From assembly GCA_016870275.1 (NCBI GenBank), contig VGBZ01000004.1:62001-126000 (forward strand): a DNA stretch of 64,000 bases. The letters are read 5' to 3'. The translations under genes and the position numbers were made by a program. The DNA is from Actinomycetota bacterium. Lineage in GTDB: Bacteria > Actinomycetota > Acidimicrobiia > Acidimicrobiales > Microtrichaceae. The notes under the pieces were generated by a model. The model had not been told where the DNA came from, made no database searches, and worked only from the letters and a program-made list of their open reading frames with translations. Below are positions 53,510 to 63,532 of this stretch, in pieces (the first letter of the stretch is position 1; each line of letters opens with the position of its first letter).

Positions 53510-55645
53510 TCACGTCCGGTGCACCACGCGGGCCGCTGACACCTCGATGACCTGTGCCGTCGTGGCCCGAGTGAGATCCCAGACGAGCGCTCCGTCACCG
53601 AGTTCGGCGCCGGAGAGGCGACCGACCGGTCGGGGATTCGTAGTGAGGTCGGTGATCGTGACGTCGTAGTTCGTTGCGTCGTCGAGTCCGTCGATCAACA
53701 GGTCCGGCGGTGGAGCCGCCGAATCCTCGATCTGGTAGCAGAACACGACAGCCCGGTCACTCGCAGGATCGATGTAGGCGAGTGCTGCCCTGCTCCGGTC
53801 ACCGTCGGCGACCGGGCTCACGAGCCGCCGGAGCCGGCCGTGTTGGACCAGGTCCTGTGTTCGTCGGGCAACGGCGACCGACCGACTGCACACCGCTGTG
53901 TCCGCTTCGTCGAGCGCCGCCAGGTCGAGGTCGAAGCCGAACCGGCCGGACAGCGCCACGGCGCAGGCGAAGGGGAGCGGTCGTCCGCCCCACGCCGTGA
54001 CGTGGGCGGCCATGGCGCTTGCCGGGAACCAGTGGCCGCACGACCACTGCATCCGGACCCTCGTCACCGGGTCGGTGTTGTCGGACGTCCAGAACTCGTG
54101 GAACCAGCGCAGGGTGCCGTGGTCGGTACGCCCGCCGCCCGACGCGCAGAGCATGAGCTCCACGTCGGGGTGCGCCGCAGCGACGCGCTCCATGACCTCC
54201 CACGTTGCGTGCACCCAGTCGACCCAGCTGTTCGACTGCCGGTCGTTCCGCAGCGCCCTCGATCCCGGATCGGTGACCGGTCGGTTGGCGTCCCACTTCA
54301 CGTAACTGGTCCCGGATGCACCTGCCAGCACCCTGTCGAACACTGCGACCTCGAAGTCCCGGACCTCGTCGACGAGCGGATCCAGGGCGAACTGGTTGCG
54401 GTGCTCCCGCGGCTCGCGTCGATCTCGGATCACCCAATCAGGGTGTTCTCGGAACAGGTCGCTGTCGGGGTTGACCATCTCGGGCTCGACCCAGATGCCG
54501 AACCTGATGCCCCGATCGACCGCAGCGTCGATCAGTGGCGCGAGACCGCCCGGGAGCTTGCGTCGGTCTGGCTCCCAGTCGCCCAGTCCGGCGTCGTCGT
54601 CGTCACGGGGTGAGGAGGTACCGAACCAGCCGTCATCCAGGAGGAACAGGTCCGCACCCACGTCGGCGGCCCGGTCGATCAATCCCACGATGCGCTGCTC
54701 GTCGAAGTCGAAGAACGTCGACTCCCAGTTGTTCGCGACGATCGGCCGGGTCCGATCCGGATCACGCAGCACCCGGGCCCGGGTCCAGGCGTGGAACCGG
54801 TCGGTCAACTCCTGCCGGCCATTCGCCCACGTCCACGCCACGACCGGCGAGGTGAAGGTGCGCCCGGGGTCGAGCACGTAGTGCGCTCCGAGCGGGTTCG
54901 CTCCGACCCGGAGCCTCAGATCCCGCGCCTGCTCACCGCTGCGGGGCCGGACGTCGGCGGCAAATCGGGTGTTCCCTCCCCACAGGATCGAGCACCCGAT
55001 GACTTCGCCGGAGGCCTCGTCGGCCGGGCCGTTCGGCTCGATCATGAGCACCGGCGATCGCTGCAGGTGGGGCTGGACACCGCCCAGGGAGTCGAGCACC
55101 TTCGTGCCGGGTGTCAGCTGTTCGGTCGTCCACGCCCACTCGTCGGCCCAGCCGGCACCACCGAACTGCGTCACCCGGGCCTCCGGCCCGATCAGGAAGG
55201 CCGGCGCGATCGAGTCGTAGTCCCACAGCGTGACAGGACCGTCCTCCTCGTGGTCGACCTCGATCCACTGCTCGAGGACACCCGAGGCGCGGTGTGTGCG
55301 GGCGCAGAACTTGGCACGAAAAGCGAACACCTCGTCGGTGGTGACGATCCGGACGATCTCATCATCGTTGTCGGGTCCGGACTCTCGCTCCACGCCATGG
55401 AGCCGCAGGCGCGTCGTGGTCGTCCCGTCGGCGTGGGTGATCCGCAGCGCCGGGGGGCGGACGGGGTCGGGACCACCCCAGGTCGGGTGCGCGTCGGGGT
55501 ACCAGATGGCGTCGACGTCGAGCGCGGCGTCGGCACCGGAGGGACCGAGCCCGACCTGGTGGAGTCGGCCATCGTCGTCCGCCGACCACGTCCAACCCCA
55601 GCCTCCGGCGTCGAGCCGGATCGTCAGGTCGTCGTGCTGTTCCAC
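53510..55645 (-). CDS. Alpha-galactosidase, GH36
   Basis: About 711-721 residues, normal for GH36. The catalytic nucleophile is in TSYVKWDANRPVTD (Asp about 452, counted from the GTG at 55645) and the acid/base in EFWTSDNTDPVTR (Asp about 522). Other family pieces are ANNWESTFFDFDEQRI, LFLLDDGWFGTSSPRDDDDA, GLGDWEPDRRKLPGGL and GIWVEPEMVNPDSDLFREHP. It removes terminal alpha-galactose from oligosaccharides. No signal peptide, so it is cytoplasmic; no sugar transporter is adjacent. A GTG at 55675 is an alternative start. Four in-frame aspartates near residue 335 form a DDDD loop. Confidence 0.92.
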   Translation of the reverse strand: MEQHDDLTIRLDAGGWGWTWSADDDGRLHQVGLGPSGADAALDVDAIWYPDAHPTWGGPDPVRPPALRITHADGTTTTRLRLHGVERESGPDNDDEIVRIVTTDEVFAFRAKFCARTHRASGVLEQWIEVDHEEDGPVTLWDYDSIAPAFLIGPEARVTQFGGAGWADEWAWTTEQLTPGTKVLDSLGGVQPHLQRSPVLMIEPNGPADEASGEVIGCSILWGGNTRFAADVRPRSGEQARDLRLRVGANPLGAHYVLDPGRTFTSPVVAWTWANGRQELTDRFHAWTRARVLRDPDRTRPIVANNWESTFFDFDEQRIVGLIDRAADVGADLFLLDDGWFGTSSPRDDDDAGLGDWEPDRRKLPGGLAPLIDAAVDRGIRFGIWVEPEMVNPDSDLFREHPDWVIRDRREPREHRNQFALDPLVDEVRDFEVAVFDRVLAGASGTSYVKWDANRPVTDPGSRALRNDRQSNSWVDWVHATWEVMERVAAAHPDVELMLCASGGGRTDHGTLRWFHEFWTSDNTDPVTRVRMQWSCGHWFPASAMAAHVTAWGGRPLPFACAVALSGRFGFDLDLAALDEADTAVCSRSVAVARRTQDLVQHGRLRRLVSPVADGDRSRAALAYIDPASDRAVVFCYQIEDSAAPPPDLLIDGLDDATNYDVTITDLTTNPRPVGRLSGAELGDGALVWDLTRATTAQVIEVSAARVVHRT

Positions 55646-55713
55646 TGCACCATCCTCGCTGTTCGCGATCGCCACGCTGCGCCCGCCCGTCGGCGGTGAG
55701 TTGGTCCGCTGCG

Positions 55714-56553
55714 TCAGGCGACGGTGTGCACGATGCCCTCGGGTTCGACGATCACGAATCCGCCGGGGGAGAACTCCAACTGGAACGCCTCACCCGACCC
55801 CCGTCCGATCAGTGCTCCGGCGCTGAACGACGACCTCACCGAGACCTGCAGTCCAGCGGTCCACGCCACCACGGCGTTCGGATCGACGCACGTCCGAGCT
55901 TCGGAGGTGTCGAGCACCACTGGCCAGTCGGAGGCCAGGATCACAGTTCCCGGCCCGGTGAGGGTCACATTGAACAGGCCGCCCGCAGCGGCAGCGCCGA
56001 TACCACCCTTGATGGCGTTGATGTCCCAGGCCACGGTGTCGTCGAACCCGAGCAGCGCCCGGGACGACGCCGAGATCTGTTCGCCGGGCGCCAGGTCGAG
56101 AAGATGCAACTTGCGACTGTGGTGTGAGACGAACAACTCGCCGGCACCAGAGCACCGCATCAGCCGGATGCCTTCGCCGGTGAGGGACGCCTTGACGAAC
56201 CGTTTGGCACCGGATCCCTCGTAGGCGAACTGCACGTCGCCCTGGTAGGCGATCATTGCGCCACGGGTCACTAGGAGGGGGTTGCCCAGCGTCACCTTGA
56301 CCACTGCGGGGTTCTGACGAGTCATCCGGCCGGTGGTGTCTTGTTCCCTGTTCTCCTTGGCGAACAGGGTCGAGTTGGCGAGCCCCGATGAGGGCGCTGG
56401 GGAGTGTCCACCAAGTGCCGGGCCGATCGGATTCCCCTGATCGGCGGTCTCAGATCCGGTGAGGGGAGCGGTGTGCTCGGACCATTGGGTCCCGTCCCAC
56501 CATCGCAGCAGCGAAGGGTTCTGGGGATCCGGATGCCATGCGGCCTCTTCCAC
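55714..56553 (-). CDS. AIM24-family protein with N-terminal DUF2510 tag
   Basis: 279 residues. Residues 5-30 are a DUF2510 module (AAWHPDPQNPSLLRWWDGTQ). Residues 75-279 form the AIM24/TRAP-like beta fold (VTRGAMIAYQGDVQFAYEG, GLFNVTLTGPGTVILASDWP, GRGSGEAFQLEFSPGGFVIV). The function of bacterial AIM24 proteins is unknown; the yeast one helps mitochondrial architecture. GTG at 56553. It lies directly downstream (20 bases) of the anchored surface protein gene. Confidence 0.85.
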   Translation of the reverse strand: MEEAAWHPDPQNPSLLRWWDGTQWSEHTAPLTGSETADQGNPIGPALGGHSPAPSSGLANSTLFAKENREQDTTGRMTRQNPAVVKVTLGNPLLVTRGAMIAYQGDVQFAYEGSGAKRFVKASLTGEGIRLMRCSGAGELFVSHHSRKLHLLDLAPGEQISASSRALLGFDDTVAWDINAIKGGIGAAAAGGLFNVTLTGPGTVILASDWPVVLDTSEARTCVDPNAVVAWTAGLQVSVRSSFSAGALIGRGSGEAFQLEFSPGGFVIVEPEGIVHTVA

Positions 56554-56760
56554 GGTTCGTTCCCTGTCGCTGATCAGTCCTTCTTCCTGGACCGTAACAG
56601 CATCGCACCTGAAGCGAGGGCGAGTAGCCCGAGGATGACCATTCGAGTGAGGTCGGCGCCCGTCACCGCCAGTGGCGCAGTCGGCGTTCGCGTCTCCGTC
56701 TCACCTTCGACCTGTGCGGGCGGGATCGTCGCGATCGTCGTAGCGGGCCATACGTCCACC

Positions 56761-56916
56761 GGCACCGTGGTGCTGGTTGTGGTGGGCACCGTGGTGCTGG
56801 TTGTGGTGGGCACCGTGGTGCTGGTCGTCGTGGTGGGCAACGTGGTGCTGGTCGTCGTGGTGGGCAACGTGGTGCTGGTCGTCGTGGTGGGCACGGTGGT
56901 GCTGGTCGTGGTGGTG
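56761..56916. repeat. Tandem 24/27-bp repeats encoding the Thr-rich stalk
   Basis: Two 24-bp units (56761-56808) and four 27-bp units (56809-56916) based on GGCACCGTGGTGCTGGT, complement-coding TTSTTVPT and TTTSTTLPT blocks. All unit lengths are multiples of three. Such stalks lift ligand-binding domains off the cell wall and vary in length. Confidence 0.9.
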
Positions 56917-57185
56917 GTCGTCGTGGTCGGGCAGTCCGGCGGCAGGATCTTCGACAGCGAGGCGGTTGCGGTACCGGTGCGGACCGTGCCGTCACGTTCG
57001 ATGGTCGTTCCGGTACCTGGGACGTCGATGAATCCGGGCACCGGCGTACCATCGGGCCCGCGCACGGTGAGCAACCATTGCTTCACGGTGGTCGGATCGA
57101 CGTTGAGCAGCGTTGCGGCGTCCCACGTGACGGCCGGATCGGTCCGGCAGTAGGACGGGCTGGGGTCGACCTGAAGCTTCGCCGT

Positions 57186-57224
<39 letters not shown>

Positions 57225-58972
57225 AGGGTCCGTCGGTGCCGAAGTCGTAGCAGAGGCCGTAACTGTTGGCGACCGGTTGGGACTTGGTCGAGTCGGTGAG
57301 GAACGGGATCCAGAGCCGGTTGTTGGATGTCGCAGCGACGTAGGCGAGCGCTGCGAAGACCGTGCCGCCGGACCCGTCGGGGAACAGCTTGGGCACGCCG
57401 TTGATGGCCGCCTGCAGTCCCGGTGGCACGGGCCCGGGTCCGCCGGTGGGACCGAAGCAGGAAACGGGACGGGAGACGTTCGGCTGGGCGAACAGGACCG
57501 GGCCTGCGAACGTCGTGTCGACGCAGACCGCTGCGGCCCCTTCGGCGTCGGGGAAGACCAGTCCCGACAGTCGGTAGAAGCCGCTCAAGGTGCCCGGAAC
57601 CACCGGCACCCTCCATCCGGTGCACGCTGCGCCTGTGGCCATGTCGAAGCAGAAGAGCCGGTTCCCGCGTGACTGGAACAGCGACGGATTCGACCCATGG
57701 TCGACCACGAAGTAGAAGTGGCTTCCGATCACCTCCATGGACAGGGTGGGCGATCGTCCGGCGGGGAACTGGTTCGGATCCCAACCGGGGAGTCCGACGG
57801 TGTTCAGGTTGACACTGCCGCATGTCGTTCGCGTCGTGGTGTCGAGGCACTCGACGTTGATCCGGTCGGCCTGTTGACCGGTGGGAAGGTGAACAGCGGC
57901 GCGGTAGATCCATTTCCCGAATCGGGCGACTCCGCTGAACGGCGAGTGGCTGACCGGGGCGAACGGGTTCCCCTGTTGCAGGAGCGGTGCGACGGGGAAC
58001 CATGCCAGTGGGCACGGTGCGTCGGTGGTGGTGTCCCAGCAGTAGAAGCCGCCTTCGTCCGGGCCCGGCTTGGCTCGGGTGCCGGAGAGCCACAACCGTC
58101 CCTGGTCGTCGTGCACGGAGTCCGGCTCGAACGGCGTCGTGAGGTCACTCGCCTCGCTGATCGAGACTTCGACCGGGTGTCAGGGGCAGGTGGCCTTCGC
58201 GGCGCGGTCCACGCAGTTGATCTCGGGCCTGCCGGGGTTGGTGTGGTGGAAGATGTTGTAGGTGCGCGGTTCCCCGGACAGCACGGGCACCCAGCCGTCA
58301 CCGCGAGTCTGGATCGGGTCGGACCCCCAGAAGTCGGAGATGCCACCCCGCACGGTGCCCGGCTCCTCGCCCGACTTCACCTGGATCGTCCGGGTCGACG
58401 TCGAGGGCGGATCGGTGAGCGGACCGGCCGGTCCGGCGTTCGAGTAACCGACTGCCCACCCGTCGGGTGCCTGGACCGAACCCGGCACCAGTTGCGAGCC
58501 GGGACCGATCGAGTCGACGGCTTCGATCCGGACCGGTTGCGTCGACAGGTCGCCGACCCGGACGGTCCAGTCGACGGTGTCGCCGCCGACCACCTGGGTG
58601 GACGAGCCGGTCGACGTGGCGACCCCGACCTTGGTGGTCGCAGGGGGGATTGCAGACTGACCTGCAGCCACTTCGAGGTCGATGATGCTTCCGAGGGCTC
58701 CGGTCGTCAGCGCCGCAGCAACCAACGCTGCCAACTCTCTGTGTGCTCGGGTACTCCGCCGATCCGTCACCTTGCAGATGACGGGGATCGCCTTGAGTTA
58801 TTCAAATTCTGCGGCCGTCCGATTCCGTCTGGAACTGGGACTGCACCCTCTTGGGAAATCTGCTCATCACTCACGGTGAGGTGAGTCTTGCTCAGAGAGT
58901 TCAGGTATGGGAGCCTGACCGGGTCCAGCAGAGTCGGGCTTGCGGGTGCATCGGCTGAGTGGAGCGGGAGAC

Positions 58973-59860
58973 ATGAATCGTTACGGTTGGACTGAGCACC
59001 GTTCGTTGGGATCAGGACTTGTTGCCCTGCTCATCGGCACGTTGATCCTCATCGGTCCGCTCGCCGGGAGCGCTCAGGGTGCCGGCGTCGCCGGAACACC
59101 GGCGTCGCAGGCCTCCTCGCAGGTCTCGGTAACGTTCACCCCCAAGGCTTCCCCCCCGGGCTGTGTGCCGTTTCCTCTCGACGTGGTGCACTCCGCTGGT
59201 AACTCGGCTGCTGCATTCACGATCACGATCACCGTCAACCAGCGCCTGTGCGTTCCGGTTGGTGCGACGGCAGCGGTCTACGCCATGCCGAGCGCAACCG
59301 TGGCGTGGCCTCAGACGATCGTCGAACGAAAGGTTCTCACGCTCGAGGATGCCGGGAAATACAGCGTTTCCTTCGCCAAGCAGGACTGCGTGGCTCAGCA
59401 GTTCGACCTGATCGCCGGGGCATCACCGGCGGTCACGCCGCCGGTGATCGCGCCGACCGGGCCGTGGCACGGACCGCTGTTGTTCCCGTTGGACACAGCA
59501 ACCGCATCGCAGTGGGCCGGCTGCAGTTCCACGACCACGACCACGACCACGACCACGTCGACTTCGACCACGTCGACCACCACAACGACGACCTCGACGG
59601 TGCCGGGGCCGATGTCCTCCACGGTGCCGGGGCCGACGTCCTCGACGGTGCCGGGGCCGACGTCGAGCGTGCCAGCTGATGTGGCGGGCGAGACAACGGT
59701 GGCACCACCGACGTCGACCGAGGTCGCCGGGACGACCGACACGTCAGATCGTCTGGCCTTCACCGGAGTGAGCCCATTCGGACTGCTCCTCGGAGCGGTC
59801 CTCGTGGTGACGGGTCTGGTCCTGATGATGTTCGGGCGACGGCCGATCACCCAGCGGTGA
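58973..59860 (+). CDS. Secreted Thr-rich surface protein with LAFTG sorting signal
   Basis: 295 residues from an ATG at 58973 behind GGAGCGGGAG. A signal peptide (LVALLIGTLILIGPLAGSAQ), a beta-rich domain of about 130 residues with three cysteines (PPGCVPFPL, NQRLCVPV, KQDCVAQQ), a Thr/Ser stalk, a VPGPTSST repeat, and C-terminal LAFTG, a hydrophobic helix and GRRPITQR. The sorting signal fits class E sortases. It is divergent from the interrupted LAVTG gene, with a 202-base shared upstream region in which I see no specific site. Confidence 0.82.
   Translation: MNRYGWTEHRSLGSGLVALLIGTLILIGPLAGSAQGAGVAGTPASQASSQVSVTFTPKASPPGCVPFPLDVVHSAGNSAAAFTITITVNQRLCVPVGATAAVYAMPSATVAWPQTIVERKVLTLEDAGKYSVSFAKQDCVAQQFDLIAGASPAVTPPVIAPTGPWHGPLLFPLDTATASQWAGCSSTTTTTTTTTSTSTTSTTTTTTSTVPGPMSSTVPGPTSSTVPGPTSSVPADVAGETTVAPPTSTEVAGTTDTSDRLAFTGVSPFGLLLGAVLVVTGLVLMMFGRRPITQR
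59597..59668. repeat. Three 24-bp units encoding VPGPxSST
   Basis: ACGGTGCCGGGGCCGAYGTC at 59597, 59621 and 59645, with few mismatches; eight residues per unit. Length-variable linker near the cell-wall anchor. Confidence 0.85.
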
Positions 59861-59888
59861 GCATCGCCGGGTGGGAGGCGACTGTGGA

Positions 59889-60989
59889 TCAGCCCTCGGA
59901 GCGGTCGCTCGCCACCGCATCGAGCGACTCGAACTCCTCGCTCGTGTCCACCCAGTTCTCGTACTCGATGATGCCGAGTTCGGTGAACCGCTCCCGGAGC
60001 CATCCGTCACCGGCGTCGATCAGCCCCAGCTTCTTGCAATTGGGCACGATCTTGGAGAACAACATGGTCCGGAACATCCGTTCCTCGTTGGAGCGTTCAG
60101 CGAGCATCACCCGAACGATCGGCTCCGGGTCGACCCCCATCCGTTCCCACGTGTCGGTGTGGAACCAGCGGTCACGGAGACGTAGGACCGCCTCGTAGGC
60201 GAACTCCTGGCGTTCCCTCAGCTCAGCTGCCGTCATGGAGTCGTAGAGCTCCTGGAGGGACAGCACGCCGAAGGCCACGTGCCTGGCCTCGTCGCTCATC
60301 ACGTAGCGCAGCAGCTTCTTCAGCAGTGGTTCGCTGGTGATGGAGTGGATGAAGCCGAACGCGGCAAGCGCCAGACCCTCGACCATGATCTGCATGCCCA
60401 GGTAGGTGATGTCCCATCGTTCGTCTTCGATGATGGCGTCGAGCAGTCGGCCGAGATGCGGGTTGATCGGGTGCTCACCCGACATCTTCTCGGAGAGGTA
60501 GCGGGCGAAGACCTCGACGTGGCGGGCCTCGTCGATGACCTGCGTGGCGCCGTAGTACTTGGCGTCGATCCACGGCACCTGTTCCACCAGCTTCGCAGTG
60601 CAGATGAGCGCTCCCTGCTCACCGTGGAGGAAGTTGGAGAGCATGGCGTTCTGCTGCTGGATACCGAAAGCTGTCCACTCGGCATCGGTCCAGCGGGCGA
60701 CCTCGGAGCCGTAGCTCGCAGCGAGTTCCTTGAACCGTGCGGTCGCTGGTGTCACCGTCATCTGCGCCGCCATCTTCTCCTGGTCCACATCGGTGTCCCA
60801 GGGCAGGTCGGTCGAGCCGTTCCACTGCGAGGTCTTGGCCTTCTCGTAGAGTTTCGCCAGCCCCGAGCGGCTGCGGTCGTAGTTCCAGGTGAAGGCGATC
60901 TCGCCGGCGCTCACGACGGCGTGTTCGTCCTCTGGGGCGCTCTGCCCTGCGGCCAGAATCGACTGGACCTGATCGTTGGTGATGCTCAC
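59889..60989 (-). CDS. Ferritin-like di-iron protein
   Basis: 366 residues from a GTG at 60989 behind GAGGGGG. Metal-ligand motifs: LHGEQGALICTAKL, VIDEARHVEVFARYL (ExxH), MVEGLALAAFGFIHS and MSDEARHVAFGVLSLQ (ExxH), the pattern of ribonucleotide-reductase-like and AurF-like oxygenases. A carboxylate-bridged di-iron centre activates oxygen. Substrate unknown. Divergent from the zinc-ribbon/SigR group. Confidence 0.82.
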   Translation of the reverse strand: MSITNDQVQSILAAGQSAPEDEHAVVSAGEIAFTWNYDRSRSGLAKLYEKAKTSQWNGSTDLPWDTDVDQEKMAAQMTVTPATARFKELAASYGSEVARWTDAEWTAFGIQQQNAMLSNFLHGEQGALICTAKLVEQVPWIDAKYYGATQVIDEARHVEVFARYLSEKMSGEHPINPHLGRLLDAIIEDERWDITYLGMQIMVEGLALAAFGFIHSITSEPLLKKLLRYVMSDEARHVAFGVLSLQELYDSMTAAELRERQEFAYEAVLRLRDRWFHTDTWERMGVDPEPIVRVMLAERSNEERMFRTMLFSKIVPNCKKLGLIDAGDGWLRERFTELGIIEYENWVDTSEEFESLDAVASDRSEG

Positions 60990-61166
60990 GCTGACCCCCT
61001 CGGCGCTGACGGTCGGGCCTGATGTCCTGACCGGCTCCAGAACTCCGATGAATTCTCTCACAGGTTCAGCACCTGATTCAGCCCGGTGCGCCCGCTCTCG
61101 GGCGTCGGTGCGGTTCAATGCGGAGGTTGGCGGCAACGGGGCCGCCGGCGAACGGGAGGAGCTGTG

Positions 61167-61316
61167 ATGAGCAGCACGTCGACCTGTCAGCACTGCCGGG
61201 GGCTGGCCACAGGAACTTCGGATCGCTGTCCGGGATGCGGCAAGTGGGTGAGGCCCCCCGACTACTTCCCGACTGCTGGGACGATTGCGGCGCCGCCGCA
61301 GCGCAAAGGTCGGTAG
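61167..61316 (+). CDS. Small zinc-ribbon protein
   Basis: 49 residues. Two CxxC pairs (TCQHC and RCPGC) 15 residues apart form a zinc ribbon; the tail is basic. ATG at 61167 behind GGGAGGA. It is 12 bases upstream of the SigR-like gene, so probably cotranscribed. A thiol-sensing or RNA-binding role is possible but unproven. Confidence 0.75.
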   Translation: MSSTSTCQHCRGLATGTSDRCPGCGKWVRPPDYFPTAGTIAAPPQRKGR

Positions 61317-61328
61317 CCTCGGAAGTCC

Positions 61329-61961
61329 ATGGCCGACCGTTCGCTCTTCAGTGAGCAGGCGACTCCTTTCATCGACCAGCTCTACGGAGCAGCGTTGCGC
61401 ATGACGCGGAACCCCGCTGACGCCGAGGACCTCGTTCAGGAGACGTTCATTCGGGCCTACCGGGGTTATGAGGGCTTCCAGGACGGAACCAACCTCCGCG
61501 CGTGGCTGTTTCGGATCCTGACCAACACCTTCATCAACTCCTACCGGGCCGCTCAGCGTCGCCCGGAGCAGAGCGAGCTCGACGATGTCGAGGAGTTGTA
61601 CCTGTACCGGCGTATCGGGGGTCTCGAGGCCGCCTCTCTGGGCCGCAGCGCCGAGGACGAGCTCATGGATCTCTTCACCGATACCCAGATTCACGACGCC
61701 CTCGACGCCCTCCCGGAGCAGTTCCGGCTGGCTGTGCTGCTCGCCGATGTGGAGGGGTTCTCCTACAAGGAGATCGCCGAGATCCTCGGAGTTCCCATCG
61801 GAACGGTGATGAGTAGGCTCCATCGGGGAAGAAGAGCGCTCCAGAAGTCGTTATACGGATATGCCCGGGATCAGGGCGTTGTCCGAGGCGACCCAAAGGG
61901 AGCCAAGGAGCCTGTTCCCGGATTCACAGAAGAAGGTCGAGCGGAGAGCACCACGTCATGA
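61329..61961 (+). CDS. sigR: ECF sigma factor, SigR/SigH type
   Basis: 210 residues. Region 2 ([48 protein letters not shown]) and region 4 ([40 protein letters not shown]). The spacing and NTFINSYR are typical of SigR, which controls thiol-oxidative stress genes in actinobacteria. Overlaps the RsrA gene by 4 nt (ATGA). Confidence 0.93.
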   Translation: MADRSLFSEQATPFIDQLYGAALRMTRNPADAEDLVQETFIRAYRGYEGFQDGTNLRAWLFRILTNTFINSYRAAQRRPEQSELDDVEELYLYRRIGGLEAASLGRSAEDELMDLFTDTQIHDALDALPEQFRLAVLLADVEGFSYKEIAEILGVPIGTVMSRLHRGRRALQKSLYGYARDQGVVRGDPKGAKEPVPGFTEEGRAESTTS

Positions 61962-62251
61962 GCGACCACGATCATCAGGCCGGTAGCCACTCCGGCGACG
62001 TTGGCGAGCACCGCTGCGACGACGCCATTGCCCAACTTCAGGCGTTCCTCGACGGGGAACTCGATGAGGCCACCATTGCTCGGATCGAGGCGCACCTCAA
62101 GCAGTGTTCGCCATGTCTGGAGGCCTACGATTTCGAAGCCGAGCTTCGAAAGGTGATCGCAGCGAAGCTGAGGAACGATGTTCCCGGTGACCTCAGGACC
62201 CGCCTGACAGCCGTCCTCGACCGACTCGAGGCCGAGAGTGGAACCAGCTGA
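61958..62251 (+). CDS. rsrA: Zinc-binding anti-sigma factor RsrA
   Basis: 97 residues. The ZAS motif is complete: [20 protein letters not shown] upstream, then HLKQCSPC (HxxxCxxC). Disulfide formation under oxidation releases zinc and frees SigR. Coupled to sigR, as always in this pair. Confidence 0.93.
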   Translation: MSDHDHQAGSHSGDVGEHRCDDAIAQLQAFLDGELDEATIARIEAHLKQCSPCLEAYDFEAELRKVIAAKLRNDVPGDLRTRLTAVLDRLEAESGTS

Positions 62252-62298
62252 CGGCGCTGCCCGGGCGCATGTGCCGGTTGCGAGCAGATCGCTCTAGG

Positions 62299-62460
62299 AT
62301 GACCCCTATGCTCTTGGCCTCCGAAGCTGCAGGGTCGACCGTGTGGCACTTCTGGCTCGCCGTCCCGATCGTGCTCGGGGCCATTGCGGCGGTCGTCGCC
62401 GTCGTGGCCGGCTACGTGATCAGCGTCAGCCGCACCCGGTACCCCAAGAGCGACTCCTGA
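62299..62460 (+). CDS. Small single-span membrane protein
   Basis: 53 residues: a short N-terminus, one helix (FWLAVPIVLGAIAAVVAVVA) and a basic tail VSRTRYPKSDS. A later ATG at 62308 is possible. Not a named family; lies between rsrA and the metalloprotease gene and is probably cotranscribed with the latter (7-base gap). Confidence 0.6.
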   Translation: MTPMLLASEAAGSTVWHFWLAVPIVLGAIAAVVAVVAGYVISVSRTRYPKSDS

Positions 62461-62467
62461 GTCCGAG

Positions 62468-63532
62468 GTGGCGGAGTCCATCGACTGGGGCCTCGCTGAA
62501 CAGGTCGCCCGTCGGGTGTCAGGATCCGATCCCTTCGCTGACTCCTACCATCGTCTCGGCCTGGAGCGGGACTTCGCCGAGTTCACCGAGCGGGCTCAGT
62601 TCTACGTGGAGTCCGAGACCGGTCTGAGGTCGCAGGCGGGCCCGGCCCGGGCCCGGGTCGTGGATCGGATCGACTGGGTCCGGGCCAATCTGGCCTCGTA
62701 CCAGCGGCTGTTGCGTCCGATGCTCCGACGGATGGAACAGCAACTCGGCGGACCGCTGTCGTTGGTGTCCAACAAGATCGCTGGTGCCGAACTCGGTGCT
62801 CTGCTCGGGTGGATGTCGACTCGGGTGCTCGGCCAGTACGACCTGTTGGTCCTCGAGGACGAGGACCCGGAGGACCAAGACCTCGTGTACTACGTCGGGC
62901 CGAACATCCTCTCCCTCGAGAAGCGTCACTCGTTCCCGCCCGGGGAGTTCCGGTTGTGGGTGGCGCTCCACGAGGTCACTCACCGCACGCAGTTCACCGG
63001 AGTCCCGTGGCTTCGGGGCCACTTCCTCGGATTGGTCGACCAACTCGTGGGCGCCAACGATCCCGACCCGGCCCGCATCTTCACTGCGGTCGGCCGGGTG
63101 GCTGAGGCGGTTCGCACCCGGACCAACCCGCTGAGCGACGGTGGTGTCGCTGGCCTGTTCGCCTCGTCGGAGCAACTCGAGGTGATGGAGCAGGTCGGCG
63201 GATTGATGAGCCTGCTCGAGGGTCATGGCGACGTCACCATGGATCGTGCCGCAGCGTCGGAGATCCCGTCACAGGAACGCTTCGCCCGGGTCCTGCGGGC
63301 ACGGCGCCAGCAGGCCAACGTTGCGACCCGACTGCTCCAGCAGATCATCGGAATGGAGGCGAAGCTCGCCCAGTACGAACAGGGTGAACGCTTCATCGAG
63401 GAGGTTGAGCGATCGGCGGGTCCGGCGACGGTGCAGCGCGCCTTCGAGGGACCGGAGATGCTCCCCTCGCTCGCTGAGATCCGTGATCCGTCGCTGTGGT
63501 TGCGTCGGCTCGGGGTGAGCCACGCAGCGTGA
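62468..63532 (+). CDS. Zinc-dependent metalloprotease-like protein, DUF2342
   Basis: 354 residues. HExxH-type motif in LWVALHEVTHRTQFTGVPWL (HEVTH) and a second EGHGDVTMD, as in the DUF2342 family found next to tilS in actinobacteria (Mycobacterium Rv3626c beside Rv3625c, from memory). SLVSNKIAGAELGALLGWMS is conserved. Intracellular; substrate unknown; sometimes annotated as coenzyme-F420-associated. GTG at 62468. Overlaps tilS by 4 nt. Confidence 0.9.
   Translation: MAESIDWGLAEQVARRVSGSDPFADSYHRLGLERDFAEFTERAQFYVESETGLRSQAGPARARVVDRIDWVRANLASYQRLLRPMLRRMEQQLGGPLSLVSNKIAGAELGALLGWMSTRVLGQYDLLVLEDEDPEDQDLVYYVGPNILSLEKRHSFPPGEFRLWVALHEVTHRTQFTGVPWLRGHFLGLVDQLVGANDPDPARIFTAVGRVAEAVRTRTNPLSDGGVAGLFASSEQLEVMEQVGGLMSLLEGHGDVTMDRAAASEIPSQERFARVLRARRQQANVATRLLQQIIGMEAKLAQYEQGERFIEEVERSAGPATVQRAFEGPEMLPSLAEIRDPSLWLRRLGVSHAA

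Noticed and set aside
59889-61823. 644-residue version of the ferritin-like protein
   Set aside because: The first 278 residues are antisense to sigR and lack protein character; the GTG at 60989 has a strong ribosome-binding site and gives a normal N-terminus.
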